From assembly GCA_026983815.1 (NCBI GenBank), contig JALSTJ010000213.1, positions 1-5,613 on the forward strand: a DNA stretch of 5,613 nt, in the 5' to 3' direction. The translations under genes and the position numbers were made by a program. This document shows positions 1 to 5,613 of this stretch, piece by piece. Numbering within the stretch: the stretch's first letter is position 1; the number at the start of each line of letters is the position of its first letter. The stretch comes from Flavobacteriales bacterium (GTDB taxonomy: Bacteria; Bacteroidota; Bacteroidia; Flavobacteriales; Flavobacteriaceae). A model generated the notes under the pieces. That model had not been told where the DNA came from. It was given only the letters and a program-made list of their open reading frames with translations, and searched no databases.

Positions 1-219
1 ATAAGTGACGGAAATCAAGAGAAAATATTTGAAGGAATTATTCCGGGAACTATCACTCAAGAGCCACGGGGAACAGGTGGCTTTGGTTATGATTCAATTT
101 TTGTTCCCGAAGGTTATCAGCAAACCTTTGCAGAGATGACAACTGAAGAAAAGAATAAAATCAGTCATCGTGCGAAAGCTCTGGAAAAACTAAAAAAATA
201 TTTTGAAAATAAGAAATAA
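1..219 (+). CDS. rdgB: RdgB/HAM1 non-canonical purine NTP pyrophosphatase, 3' end (5' truncated by window)
   Basis: This is the last 72 residues of a protein whose family is usually about 190-200 residues, so roughly the N-terminal two thirds lie outside the window. RdgB/HAM1 enzymes are cytosolic and hydrolyse dITP, ITP and XTP to the monophosphate plus pyrophosphate, keeping deaminated purines out of nucleic acids. The visible part carries the family's C-terminal signatures in order. PRGTGGFGYDSIF is at fragment residues 22-34, including the F-x-Y-D motif that contacts the base. TFAEM is at 42-46, EKNKISHR at 50-57 with the Ser-His-Arg base-recognition triad, and a closing helix AKALEKLKKYF follows. 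The reading frame is open from base 1 and ends with TAA at 217-219. It is the only plus-strand gene here and converges on the minus-strand membrane protein gene, with only 4 bp between their stop codons. The family assignment is very secure. Confidence 0.96.
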   Translation: MSDGNQEKIFEGIIPGTITQEPRGTGGFGYDSIFVPEGYQQTFAEMTTEEKNKISHRAKALEKLKKYFENKK

Positions 220-223
220 CGTA

Positions 224-445
224 TCAATCTTTTTTTTGGGGCTTTCTAAATTGGAAATCCTCAATTTTTTTGTCCTTGTAACGATACCATAAAAAATAAG
301 GAAGTAGGACAAAAACCATCCAAAAAACTGCTATTCCGGTCATTTTATTATAAAAAGGATTCTTTGCAAAATAATATAAATATATTGCCAGTCCATATAA
401 AATCAAATCCAAATAGAAAAGTATCATTAATATTTTTTTTTCCAT
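224..445 (-). CDS. Small two-helix membrane protein of unknown function
   Basis: I do not recognise this 73-residue protein. It has two strongly hydrophobic segments, at about residues 5-27 and 36-54. They are joined by a short polar turn (AKNPFYNK) and followed by a highly charged tail rich in Lys, Asp and Glu. This suggests an inner-membrane hairpin with both ends in the cytoplasm. There is no lipobox, no signal-peptidase site and no known motif. I chose the ATG at 445-443 over a TTG seven codons upstream (466): the ATG lies 1 bp after the ClC stop codon (TAA 449-447), while the TTG would lie inside the ClC gene. Tight spacing implies co-transcription and possible translational coupling with ClC. 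A run of nine A residues occurs in codons 2-5. It could be a ClC-associated accessory protein or an unrelated small membrane protein; nothing in the sequence decides this. That it is a real gene is supported by the spacing and the clean membrane-protein composition. Confidence 0.7.
   Translation of the reverse strand: MEKKILMILFYLDLILYGLAIYLYYFAKNPFYNKMTGIAVFWMVFVLLPYFLWYRYKDKKIEDFQFRKPQKKD
248..271 (+). terminator. Weak candidate intrinsic terminator for rdgB
   Basis: Starting 29 nt after the rdgB stop codon, AAATTG (248-253) and CAATTT (262-267) can pair. A further G-U pair (254/261) leaves a loop of about 6 nt, and four more T residues follow the stem. Only one pair is G-C, so the stem is weak. 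The element lies inside the convergent small membrane protein gene, which is expected where stop codons are only 4 bp apart. The structure is seen by eye; its function is inferred. Confidence 0.3.
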
Positions 446-446
446 T

Positions 447-2276
447 TTATGCAGATGTAAGTTCAAGTAATTTTTTACGATAAACGCTCAATAATTTTGA
501 TTTGGAAATAAAGCCCAAATATTTATAATCATTATCTACTACCGGCAAATTCCATGCGCCGGTTTGTTGAAATTTTTTCATAATATCCGGAAAATGATCT
601 TTATGTCTGAAAATAACATCGGGTGCATTATGATATAAATCTTTTACATAAATTTTATCATAAAGTTCTTGATGAAACATAATATTTCTTAGATCATTTA
701 AGGAAATTACTCCGATAAATTTACCTTCTTTATTCAAAACAGGAAAGATATCGCGATATGCTTTTTCAATAACTTCATGAACCAATTCTCCCAAATTCAT
801 TTCAGGTTGAACCGGAGAAAAATTATTTTCTAAAATTTCTTTCCATTCGATCATCATTCCCGCATATTTATCTTTGTCATGTGTAGGTAGTGCATCAATT
901 TTTACCAAGTCTACTGCATAAATATTATAGGGCAAGAATGATTTTGAAATAATATAAGAAACTGCAGAAACCAACATAATAGGTACAATCAATTCATATC
1001 CTCCTGTTATTTCCACAATTAAAAAGACTGCTGTCAAAGGAGCTTGTAAGATACCTGCCATAGTTCCTGCCATTCCAACCAGAGCAAAATTTTCCAAGGA
1101 TAGAGGTTTACTCGAAATCCCCAAATAATTAATTAGCAAGGCAAAAACATATCCGGAAAGACTGCCGGTAAACAAAGTAGGAGCAAAGACTCCTCCAATT
1201 CCTCCGGCACTAAAGGTTAGAGACATGGCAATTACTTTGAATGTGATAAGAAATACAAACAGTAAAATTAATAGCTCAATATGATTATGATTTATCTCGA
1301 AATATGAATGATTTAGAACATAATGATAGTTATTAATAATAATATGGTTGATTACTTCATATCCTTCACCATATAAATTTGGAAAAAAATAAATAATCAA
1401 TCCTAATAAAAATCCTGCAATAGCCCATTTTTTGAAAGGATTTTCAATTTTTGAAAAAAATCCTGTAATTTTTTGATAAGCCAAACTGAAATAAATGGAT
1501 GTAATAGCAGATGTTATTCCCAATAAGAAGAAAAAAATGGTATCGGATAAAATAAATCCTTCTCTTAGTGAATAATGCAATAAAATATTTTTTCCCATAA
1601 AGAAATAGGAAGTCAAAATTGCAAAAACAGAGGCCAAAATCAATGGAATAAGAGAAGTCATGGTCAAATCCAAACTGAAAATTTCAACGGCGAACATAAT
1701 TCCTGCAAGAGGCGCTTTGAAAATTGCAGCCATACTTCCTGCCGCTGCTGCACCTATTAGTAATATTCGGTCTCTACGGCTGAGATGTAGAATGCGCGAA
1801 AAATTTGAACTCCAAGAGGAGCCGGTAATCACTGTTGGTCCTTCCAATCCTACAGATCCTCCAAAACCAACAGTTATAGGAGCTGTAACCAAAGATGCCC
1901 AGCTTTGATATGAAGGAATAAGCCCTTTAAGTTTGGTCAAAGCGTATAATACTGAGGGTATTCCTTCTTCCACAGTTTTTTTTACTAAATATTTAATGAT
2001 CAAAACTACTAGTAAAATTCCAATTATAGGAAAGATAAAATAAAATACTTTGCGGATATTATCTATAAAATGAAATTCCAGAAAATATTGTATCAGATGT
2101 GTAAAGTTTTTGATGACTACGGCAGCCATTCCACTCATTAAGCCTATAAATACACTTAAAATATTGATGTATTGTTGTTGGGTAATATGTTTGTATCTCC
2201 AACGATATAATTTAAAAATATATCTGGAAATTTTGTGTTTATTATGTTTTTCAGAAGAGTCCATGGATTTCAGCAT
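447..2276 (-). CDS. ClC-family chloride transporter with C-terminal CBS domain pair
   Basis: This 609-residue integral inner-membrane protein has a ClC anion-transport domain at about residues 37-460, followed by two CBS domains at about 484-535 and 546-602, which in this superfamily often bind nucleotides and regulate transport. Ion-path motifs appear in order: EEGIP (103-107), GGSVGLEGP (139-147) with gating glutamate E145, FKAPLAG (186-192), GGIGGVFAP (358-366), and a tyrosine in NIY (453) that probably matches the central-site tyrosine of E. coli ClC. By hand alignment to E. coli ClC, the central serine of GSGIP is replaced by E104 and the intracellular proton glutamate (E203) by I199. 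Antiport versus channel behaviour therefore cannot be assigned from sequence. The length is normal for a ClC with CBS domains. ATG at 2276 overlaps the kinase gene by 26 bp; a second ATG four codons in (2264) would overlap by 14 bp and is equally possible. The small membrane protein gene follows after 1 bp. Confidence 0.96.
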   Translation of the reverse strand: MLKSMDSSEKHNKHKISRYIFKLYRWRYKHITQQQYINILSVFIGLMSGMAAVVIKNFTHLIQYFLEFHFIDNIRKVFYFIFPIIGILLVVLIIKYLVKKTVEEGIPSVLYALTKLKGLIPSYQSWASLVTAPITVGFGGSVGLEGPTVITGSSWSSNFSRILHLSRRDRILLIGAAAAGSMAAIFKAPLAGIMFAVEIFSLDLTMTSLIPLILASVFAILTSYFFMGKNILLHYSLREGFILSDTIFFFLLGITSAITSIYFSLAYQKITGFFSKIENPFKKWAIAGFLLGLIIYFFPNLYGEGYEVINHIIINNYHYVLNHSYFEINHNHIELLILLFVFLITFKVIAMSLTFSAGGIGGVFAPTLFTGSLSGYVFALLINYLGISSKPLSLENFALVGMAGTMAGILQAPLTAVFLIVEITGGYELIVPIMLVSAVSYIISKSFLPYNIYAVDLVKIDALPTHDKDKYAGMMIEWKEILENNFSPVQPEMNLGELVHEVIEKAYRDIFPVLNKEGKFIGVISLNDLRNIMFHQELYDKIYVKDLYHNAPDVIFRHKDHFPDIMKKFQQTGAWNLPVVDNDYKYLGFISKSKLLSVYRKKLLELTSA

Positions 2277-2871
2277 TCACTTTTTCAATAATGGTTCCTA
2301 AATCTTCAGGATTCTTTACAAAATCCAACTCATCAACATTAATAACCAAAAGTTTGCCTTTGTTGTAGGAATCAATCCAGTTATTATAACGATCGTTTAA
2401 ATTACTTAAATAATCGATATTAATTGATTTTTCATACTCTCTTCCTCTTGAGTGAATATTTCTTACAAGTGTTGGAATGGAAGCTTTTAAATATATCAAT
2501 AAATCAGGTGGAGTTACAATTAATTCCATCAAATCAAATAGAGATGAATAGTTTGTAAAATCTCTATTGGACATCAATCTCATAGCATGTAAATTTGACG
2601 CAAATATAAAGCGATCTTCATATATTGTACGATCTTGAATGATATCTTTATTTTCTTTTTTGATTTCCAGAATTTGGCGAAAACGACTGTTCAAAAAGTA
2701 AACTTGCAAATGAAAAGACCAACGTTCCATATCATGATAGAAATCTTCCAAATATGGATTTTCATCAACAGATTCATAATGTGGCTCCATTTTAAAATGC
2801 TGGGCTAACAGAGTAGTTAGTGTGGTTTTTCCGGCGCCAATATTTCCAGCAATCGCGATATGCATAATCAT
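2251..2871 (-). CDS. Deoxynucleoside kinase (dNK/dGK/dAK/dCK family)
   Basis: This 206-residue cytosolic salvage kinase transfers phosphate from a nucleoside triphosphate to a deoxynucleoside. It has the family's P-loop GNIGAGKTT (9-17). YESVDENPYLEDFY (32-45) contains E33, the expected catalytic base. Q56 lies in the helix that normally recognises the nucleobase. DRTIYED (80-86) is the D/E-R-S-type motif, and SRGREYEKS (141-149) supplies the LID-region arginines R142 and R144. The length is typical of bacterial members. Specificity for dA, dG or dC cannot be read reliably from sequence. The ATG at 2871 is preceded by an AT-rich leader with no Shine-Dalgarno; a second ATG two codons in (M3) would also fit. 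The gene lies 140 bp downstream of the aromatic operon with its own candidate promoter, and its 3' end overlaps the ClC start by 26 bp. It is therefore probably the first gene of a kinase, ClC, small-membrane-protein transcript. Confidence 0.95.
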   Translation of the reverse strand: MIMHIAIAGNIGAGKTTLTTLLAQHFKMEPHYESVDENPYLEDFYHDMERWSFHLQVYFLNSRFRQILEIKKENKDIIQDRTIYEDRFIFASNLHAMRLMSNRDFTNYSSLFDLMELIVTPPDLLIYLKASIPTLVRNIHSRGREYEKSINIDYLSNLNDRYNNWIDSYNKGKLLVINVDELDFVKNPEDLGTIIEKVNAEIHGLF

Positions 2872-2885
2872 ATTTTTTGGTTATG

Positions 2886-2893
2886 CAAATGTA
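2886..2893 (-). promoter_or_regulatory. Candidate Bacteroidota -7 promoter element for the kinase/ClC operon
   Basis: Read on the minus strand this is TACATTTG, an exact match to the TAnnTTTG -7 element of Bacteroidota housekeeping promoters. It ends 14 bp before the kinase ATG, so the transcript would have a very short leader of about 8-10 nt. No clear TTG -33 element lies 17-20 bp upstream, only T/A-rich sequence, so the call rests on one box and its position. Confidence 0.42.
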
Positions 2894-2898
2894 CATTT
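2887..2898. repeat. Perfect 12-bp palindrome AAATGTACATTT in the kinase promoter region
   Basis: AAATGTACATTT is its own reverse complement and overlaps seven of the eight bases of the putative -7 element. It could be an operator for a dimeric repressor, or a chance palindrome in AT-rich sequence that shares bases with the promoter box. I see no second copy in the window. The palindrome is certain; a regulatory role is only a suggestion. Confidence 0.5.
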
Positions 2899-2945
2899 TT
2901 TTCTTGACCCTTTTAAAAAAAATGTTTATAAAATTTCTTAAAAAT

Positions 2946-2968
2946 AAAATTTATTTCAAATAAGTTTT
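2946..2968 (-). terminator. Weak candidate terminator after the aromatic amino acid operon
   Basis: About 43 nt past the DAHP synthase/chorismate mutase stop codon, 11-base arms (2958-2968 and 2946-2956) are complementary except for one A-C mismatch. In RNA this gives a short AT-rich hairpin with a loop of about 5 nt, and its last arm ends in UUUUAUUUUU. The stem has no G-C pair, so termination would be inefficient and read-through into the kinase gene is possible. Confidence 0.3.
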
Positions 2969-3011
2969 ATCAATAAAAAAAAATATATAATAATCTATTC
3001 TCCTATTGATA

Positions 3012-4115
3012 TTATTTATCTGATAATTTTTTATGATGTAATATAATTTCTTGTTTTTCGATGCTTTCCTGATGAATTGCCGAAAATATTTTTTCTATAA
3101 ATTTTTTGCTTAACTTCACTTTTTTTCCATTTTCAATGGCTCTATTCATGATCTCACCCCAACGATTTTCTTGTAATACAGCCACATTTTTGGTTTTTTT
3201 TAGCTTCCCGATATTTTGTGCCAATTCCATTCTTTCAGACAGGAGTTTTATCAACTCATCATCTAATTGATTGATTTGTTTGCGATAAAAATTAATTTTA
3301 TCAATGGCATCCGGATCTTGAAATTGTTGCTTTCTCAAGCATAATTTAGTTATAATTTCTTTTAATCGGGTAGGAGTTATCTGTTGTTTGGCATCACTCC
3401 AAGCTTCATCCGGACTGATATGAGTTTCAATCATAAAACCGTGATATTTTAAATCCAAAGCAGTTTGCGACATTTCATCAATACAATCTCTTCTTCCACA
3501 AATATGAGAAGGGTCTAGGATAATCGGGATATTTGGATATTCTTTTTTAAAGCGTAAGGCGATTTGCCATTGAGGTTCATTTCTGTAATTTCCGGGTCTG
3601 AAATTAGAAAACCCACGATGAATAACCCCCAAATTCTGAATTCCGGCTTGGAAAAATCGTTCAACTGCACCGATCCACAAAGATAAATCGGGATTTATGG
3701 GATTTTTAATCAAAACAATCTTATCTGTATTTTTTATGGTATTGGCAATTTCTTGCACGGCAAAAGGATTTACAGAAGTTCTGGCACCAATCCACAGAAT
3801 ATCGATATCATTTTCCAGAGCCATTCTTGCATGTTCGGCATTGGCAATTTCAATTGCAACTTTCAGTCCGGTTTCTTCCTTTACTTTTTTTAGCCATGGC
3901 AATGCTTTTTCTCCATGGCCTTCAAAATTTCCAGGTCGTGTTCTGGGTTTCCAAACTCCTGCTCTAAATACTTGTATCCGTGGGTCATTTGCCAATTGAT
4001 GAGCTGTTTTCAATACTTGATATTCGGTTTCGGCACTACAAGGTCCTGCGATCATCAATGGGTATTTTCCTGCAATTTTTTCTTGCCAATTTCCTAAAGT
4101 TTTTTTTGTTTTCAT
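3012..4115 (-). CDS. Bifunctional DAHP synthase (type I-beta) / chorismate mutase (AroQ)
   Basis: This 367-residue cytosolic fusion enzyme has an N-terminal DAHP synthase domain at about residues 10-262. It condenses phosphoenolpyruvate and erythrose 4-phosphate, the first step of the shikimate pathway. Motifs seen are GPCSAET (24-30), RAGVWKPRTRPG (51-62), KNP (137-139), HRGFS (166-170), DPSH (201-204) and ETHISP (230-235). Likely metal ligands are C26, H204, E230 and D241. There is no N-terminal regulatory domain. The C-terminal AroQ domain, about 270-355, converts chorismate to prephenate. By alignment to E. coli chorismate mutase, R278, R295, K306, R318, S351 and Q355 match active-site residues, while the usual Asp48 and Glu52 positions read Q315 and W319. 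In characterised Bacteroidota fusions of this arrangement the mutase domain also mediates feedback inhibition by prephenate; the same is inferred here. ATG at 4115 overlaps the tyrA stop in an ATGA, indicating translational coupling. Confidence 0.96.
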   Translation of the reverse strand: MKTKKTLGNWQEKIAGKYPLMIAGPCSAETEYQVLKTAHQLANDPRIQVFRAGVWKPRTRPGNFEGHGEKALPWLKKVKEETGLKVAIEIANAEHARMALENDIDILWIGARTSVNPFAVQEIANTIKNTDKIVLIKNPINPDLSLWIGAVERFFQAGIQNLGVIHRGFSNFRPGNYRNEPQWQIALRFKKEYPNIPIILDPSHICGRRDCIDEMSQTALDLKYHGFMIETHISPDEAWSDAKQQITPTRLKEIITKLCLRKQQFQDPDAIDKINFYRKQINQLDDELIKLLSERMELAQNIGKLKKTKNVAVLQENRWGEIMNRAIENGKKVKLSKKFIEKIFSAIHQESIEKQEIILHHKKLSDK

Positions 4116-4969
4116 GAGTTTAATTTATCGATGATATTTTTAATATGATTGGTTTCTTTTAACTGATTTTTGATTTTTGGAGCTTCATGCTTGATTAACA
4201 TCTCTTTGAACAGGTGTAAATTTTCCAAATATTCATCCAAAGCTTTTATAATATTTTCTTTATTTTCCATAAAAATGGGTGTCCACGTATCCGGAGAACT
4301 TTTTGCCAGTCGAACCGTAGAGGCAAAACCACTTCCTGCCATCTGAAAGATGTTTTTTTCGTCTTTTTCCAAATCCATTACGGTTTTTCCCAACATAAAA
4401 GAACTGATATGCGATAGATGAGATACATAAGCAATATGACGGTCATGTTCTTTGCTGTCCATACGGATAATTTTCATTTTCAATGCTTCAAAAATATACC
4501 ATGCTTTTTTCAATAAATCTTTTCGTGTTTTTTCTGTATCACAAAGTATATTTATTTTATTTTCATAGAGACTTTCATAAGCAGCAGATGGACCGGAATA
4601 CTCGGTTCCTGCAATTGGGTGAGCCAATAGGAATTGGTCTCTTTTAGGATGATTATGAATTTCCATAGCGATTTTATGTTTGGTAGAGCCGGTATCAAAT
4701 ATTAAAGCATTCGGATGAATATCATTCAATATTTTTTTGCTGATTTCTCCTATTGTATTTACAGGTGTTGCTATAATTATGATATCCATCATAGATATAT
4801 TTTCATCGGTCAGTTGTTCATCTATTAATCCCAATTTTTTTGCTTCTTGCAGATGAAATTTATCGTTGCCATAGATTTTTATATTCATTGTGTTTTTTAA
4901 AGCTCTTGCAAATGAACCGCCGATCAATCCCAGCCCAATAATTCCTATTTTATCAATTTTTTGTTTCAT
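4112..4969 (-). CDS. tyrA: Prephenate dehydrogenase
   Basis: This 285-residue protein oxidatively decarboxylates prephenate to 4-hydroxyphenylpyruvate for tyrosine synthesis. An N-terminal Rossmann fold opens with GIIGLGLIGGS (9-19). Its Gly-x-Gly-x-x-Gly is G12/G14/G17, and D36 at the end of the second strand suggests NAD rather than NADP use. The motif AHPIAGTEYSGP (116-127) contains H117, the expected catalytic histidine (H147 in Aquifex TyrA). Further family features are VSHLSH (182-187) and TVRLAKSSPDTW (218-229), where R220 probably binds the substrate carboxylate. The C-terminal part is the all-helical dimerisation domain. There is no fused chorismate mutase and no ACT domain, which fits the neighbouring gene supplying the mutase. 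It starts at ATG 4969 inside an ATGA overlap with the aminotransferase stop and ends in another ATGA with the DAHP synthase gene. Confidence 0.95.
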   Translation of the reverse strand: MKQKIDKIGIIGLGLIGGSFARALKNTMNIKIYGNDKFHLQEAKKLGLIDEQLTDENISMMDIIIIATPVNTIGEISKKILNDIHPNALIFDTGSTKHKIAMEIHNHPKRDQFLLAHPIAGTEYSGPSAAYESLYENKINILCDTEKTRKDLLKKAWYIFEALKMKIIRMDSKEHDRHIAYVSHLSHISSFMLGKTVMDLEKDEKNIFQMAGSGFASTVRLAKSSPDTWTPIFMENKENIIKALDEYLENLHLFKEMLIKHEAPKIKNQLKETNHIKNIIDKLNS

Positions 4970-5613
4970 AAAATTTTTTCTTGATTTTTTTCAATTCTTT
5001 TTAATGCTTCTTTAAGTTCTTGTATAGAATTTGTTAAGCTTAAACGAACATATCTTTTTCCTTGACTTCCAAAGATAAAACCGGGTGCCAAGAAAATTCC
5101 TGTTTTGTCTAATAAATTATCCGTAAATTGTTTTGAATGAAATCCCTTGGGTAATTTTCCCCATAAAAATAATCCCGCTTGATTTTTTTTAAAACTAATA
5201 TTTAAAATTTCAAAAATTTTTTCAGCTATCTTTTCTCTATTCCTATAAGTTTTATTGAGTTCTTGATACCATTTATCAGGCAAATTAAGAGCTTTAGAAG
5301 CAGCGAGTTGAGTAGCCAAATACATTCCGCTGTCCATATTGCTTTTGAATTTCAATACCGTATCAATATATTGTTTTTTCCCGAGTAACATCCCGACACG
5401 CCAACCTGCCATATTGTGAGACTTGCTTAAGGAATTTAATTCCATAACATATTCAAATGTATCGTCAAATTTTAATATACTAATACGCTCATGGTTTCTG
5501 ATAAAACTATAGGGATTATCATTGATAACCAGAATTTTATGTTTTTTTGCAAACTGAATAATTTTTTTAAATTCTTTTGCTCCGGCTATTGCTCCGGTGG
5601 GCATATGCGGATA
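4966..5613 (-). CDS. PLP-dependent aminotransferase, class I/II, C-terminal part (5' end outside window)
   Basis: The frame is open to the window edge, so only the last 215 residues are seen; families of this fold are usually about 380-400 residues. The fragment starts with YPHMPTGA, a variant of the NPxNPTG motif. NDNPYSF (31-37) supplies the Asp (D32) and Tyr (Y35) that contact PLP. SLSKSHNMAGWRVG (61-74) contains the Schiff-base lysine K64 and the phosphate-binding R72. RYVRLSL (187-193) contains R190, which should bind the substrate carboxylate. The ATG at 5604 is an internal methionine in the YPHM motif, not a start. The gene directly precedes tyrA with an ATGA overlap, so it probably aminates phenylpyruvate and/or 4-hydroxyphenylpyruvate, though aspartate or other acids cannot be excluded from sequence. 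In related genomes a prephenate dehydratase gene (pheA) often lies just upstream; that would be beyond 5613. Confidence 0.93.
   Translation of the reverse strand, partial: YPHMPTGAIAGAKEFKKIIQFAKKHKILVINDNPYSFIRNHERISILKFDDTFEYVMELNSLSKSHNMAGWRVGMLLGKKQYIDTVLKFKSNMDSGMYLATQLAASKALNLPDKWYQELNKTYRNREKIAEKIFEILNISFKKNQAGLFLWGKLPKGFHSKQFTDNLLDKTGIFLAPGFIFGSQGKRYVRLSLTNSIQELKEALKRIEKNQEKIL

Noticed and set aside
446..466. TTG start seven codons upstream for the small membrane protein
   Set aside because: It would begin inside the ClC gene and add a polar stretch (MNLHLHK). The ATG at 445, directly after the ClC stop, is the better start.
1660..1908. 82-codon open frame on the plus strand
   Set aside because: It lies wholly opposite conserved ClC motifs (the gating-glutamate and APLAG regions). 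Its translation has no recognisable domain; it is an antisense shadow.
2110..2301. 63-codon open frame on the plus strand
   Set aside because: It is antisense to the ClC N-terminus and the kinase C-terminus, and nothing supports independent coding.
2883..2963. 26-residue plus-strand ORF in the intergenic gap, starting MQMYIFFLTLLKKMF, hydrophobic then lysine-rich
   Set aside because: It looks superficially like a small membrane peptide, but it is short, made of AT-rich low-complexity codons, and has no promoter or ribosome-binding evidence. Chance is the simpler explanation.
2968..3011. Inverted repeat TATCAATA (2968-2975) / TATTGATA (3004-3011) just after the DAHP synthase stop codon
   Set aside because: The arms are short and AT-only with a 28-nt gap, and the T-run on the transcribed strand falls inside the loop, so it does not resemble a terminator. 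It is likely chance.
3697..4097. Two overlapping open frames on the plus strand (3697-3999 and 3915-4097)
   Set aside because: Both are antisense to the strongly conserved DAHP synthase domain; they are shadows without domain or promoter support.
1..5613. Search by eye for mobile elements, CRISPR repeats, tRNA or rRNA genes, riboswitches and defence genes
   Set aside because: None was recognised. Nearly all of the window is occupied by housekeeping genes and the only gap of note is 140 bp, so I do not claim a new biological system here.

Overview
The window is an AT-rich chromosomal stretch that most resembles a member of the Bacteroidota, probably Flavobacteriia. Four things point there. 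A DAHP synthase of the KDO8P-synthase-like class carries a C-terminal AroQ chorismate mutase and sits in an aminotransferase / tyrA / DAHP synthase cluster. The aminotransferase has the variant YPHMPTGA in place of NPxNPTG. The visible start codons lack Shine-Dalgarno sequences. A TAnnTTTG-type -7 promoter element lies in front of the deoxynucleoside kinase gene. The lineage is inferred from these traits, not from a database comparison.

Layout: the plus strand holds only the 3' end of rdgB/HAM1 (1-219). Everything else is read from the minus strand. In the direction of transcription these genes are: the C-terminal part of a PLP aminotransferase (5613-4966, cut by the window edge), prephenate dehydrogenase tyrA (4969-4112), and the bifunctional DAHP synthase/chorismate mutase (4115-3012). 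A 140-bp AT-rich gap follows, with a weak terminator candidate and a candidate promoter. Then come a deoxynucleoside kinase (2871-2251), a ClC-family anion transporter with two CBS domains (2276-447) and a 73-residue two-helix membrane protein of unknown function (445-224). The last converges on rdgB with 4 bp between the two stop codons.

Function: the first three minus-strand genes form a phenylalanine/tyrosine block joined by ATGA stop/start overlaps. The DAHP synthase domain makes the first shikimate-pathway intermediate, the chorismate mutase domain makes prephenate, TyrA makes 4-hydroxyphenylpyruvate, and the aminotransferase is likely to act on the aromatic keto acids. The second block (kinase, ClC, small membrane protein) is also tightly packed, with a 26-bp overlap and then a 1-bp gap, and is probably one transcript. 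It combines nucleoside salvage with anion transport, with no obvious metabolic link.

Overall this looks like ordinary core chromosome. I see no mobile element, CRISPR array, RNA gene, defence system or other clearly new system. The points most worth following are the uncharacterised two-helix protein coupled to the ClC gene, the ClC protein's substitutions at two mechanistically important positions, and a perfect 12-bp palindrome on the putative kinase promoter.
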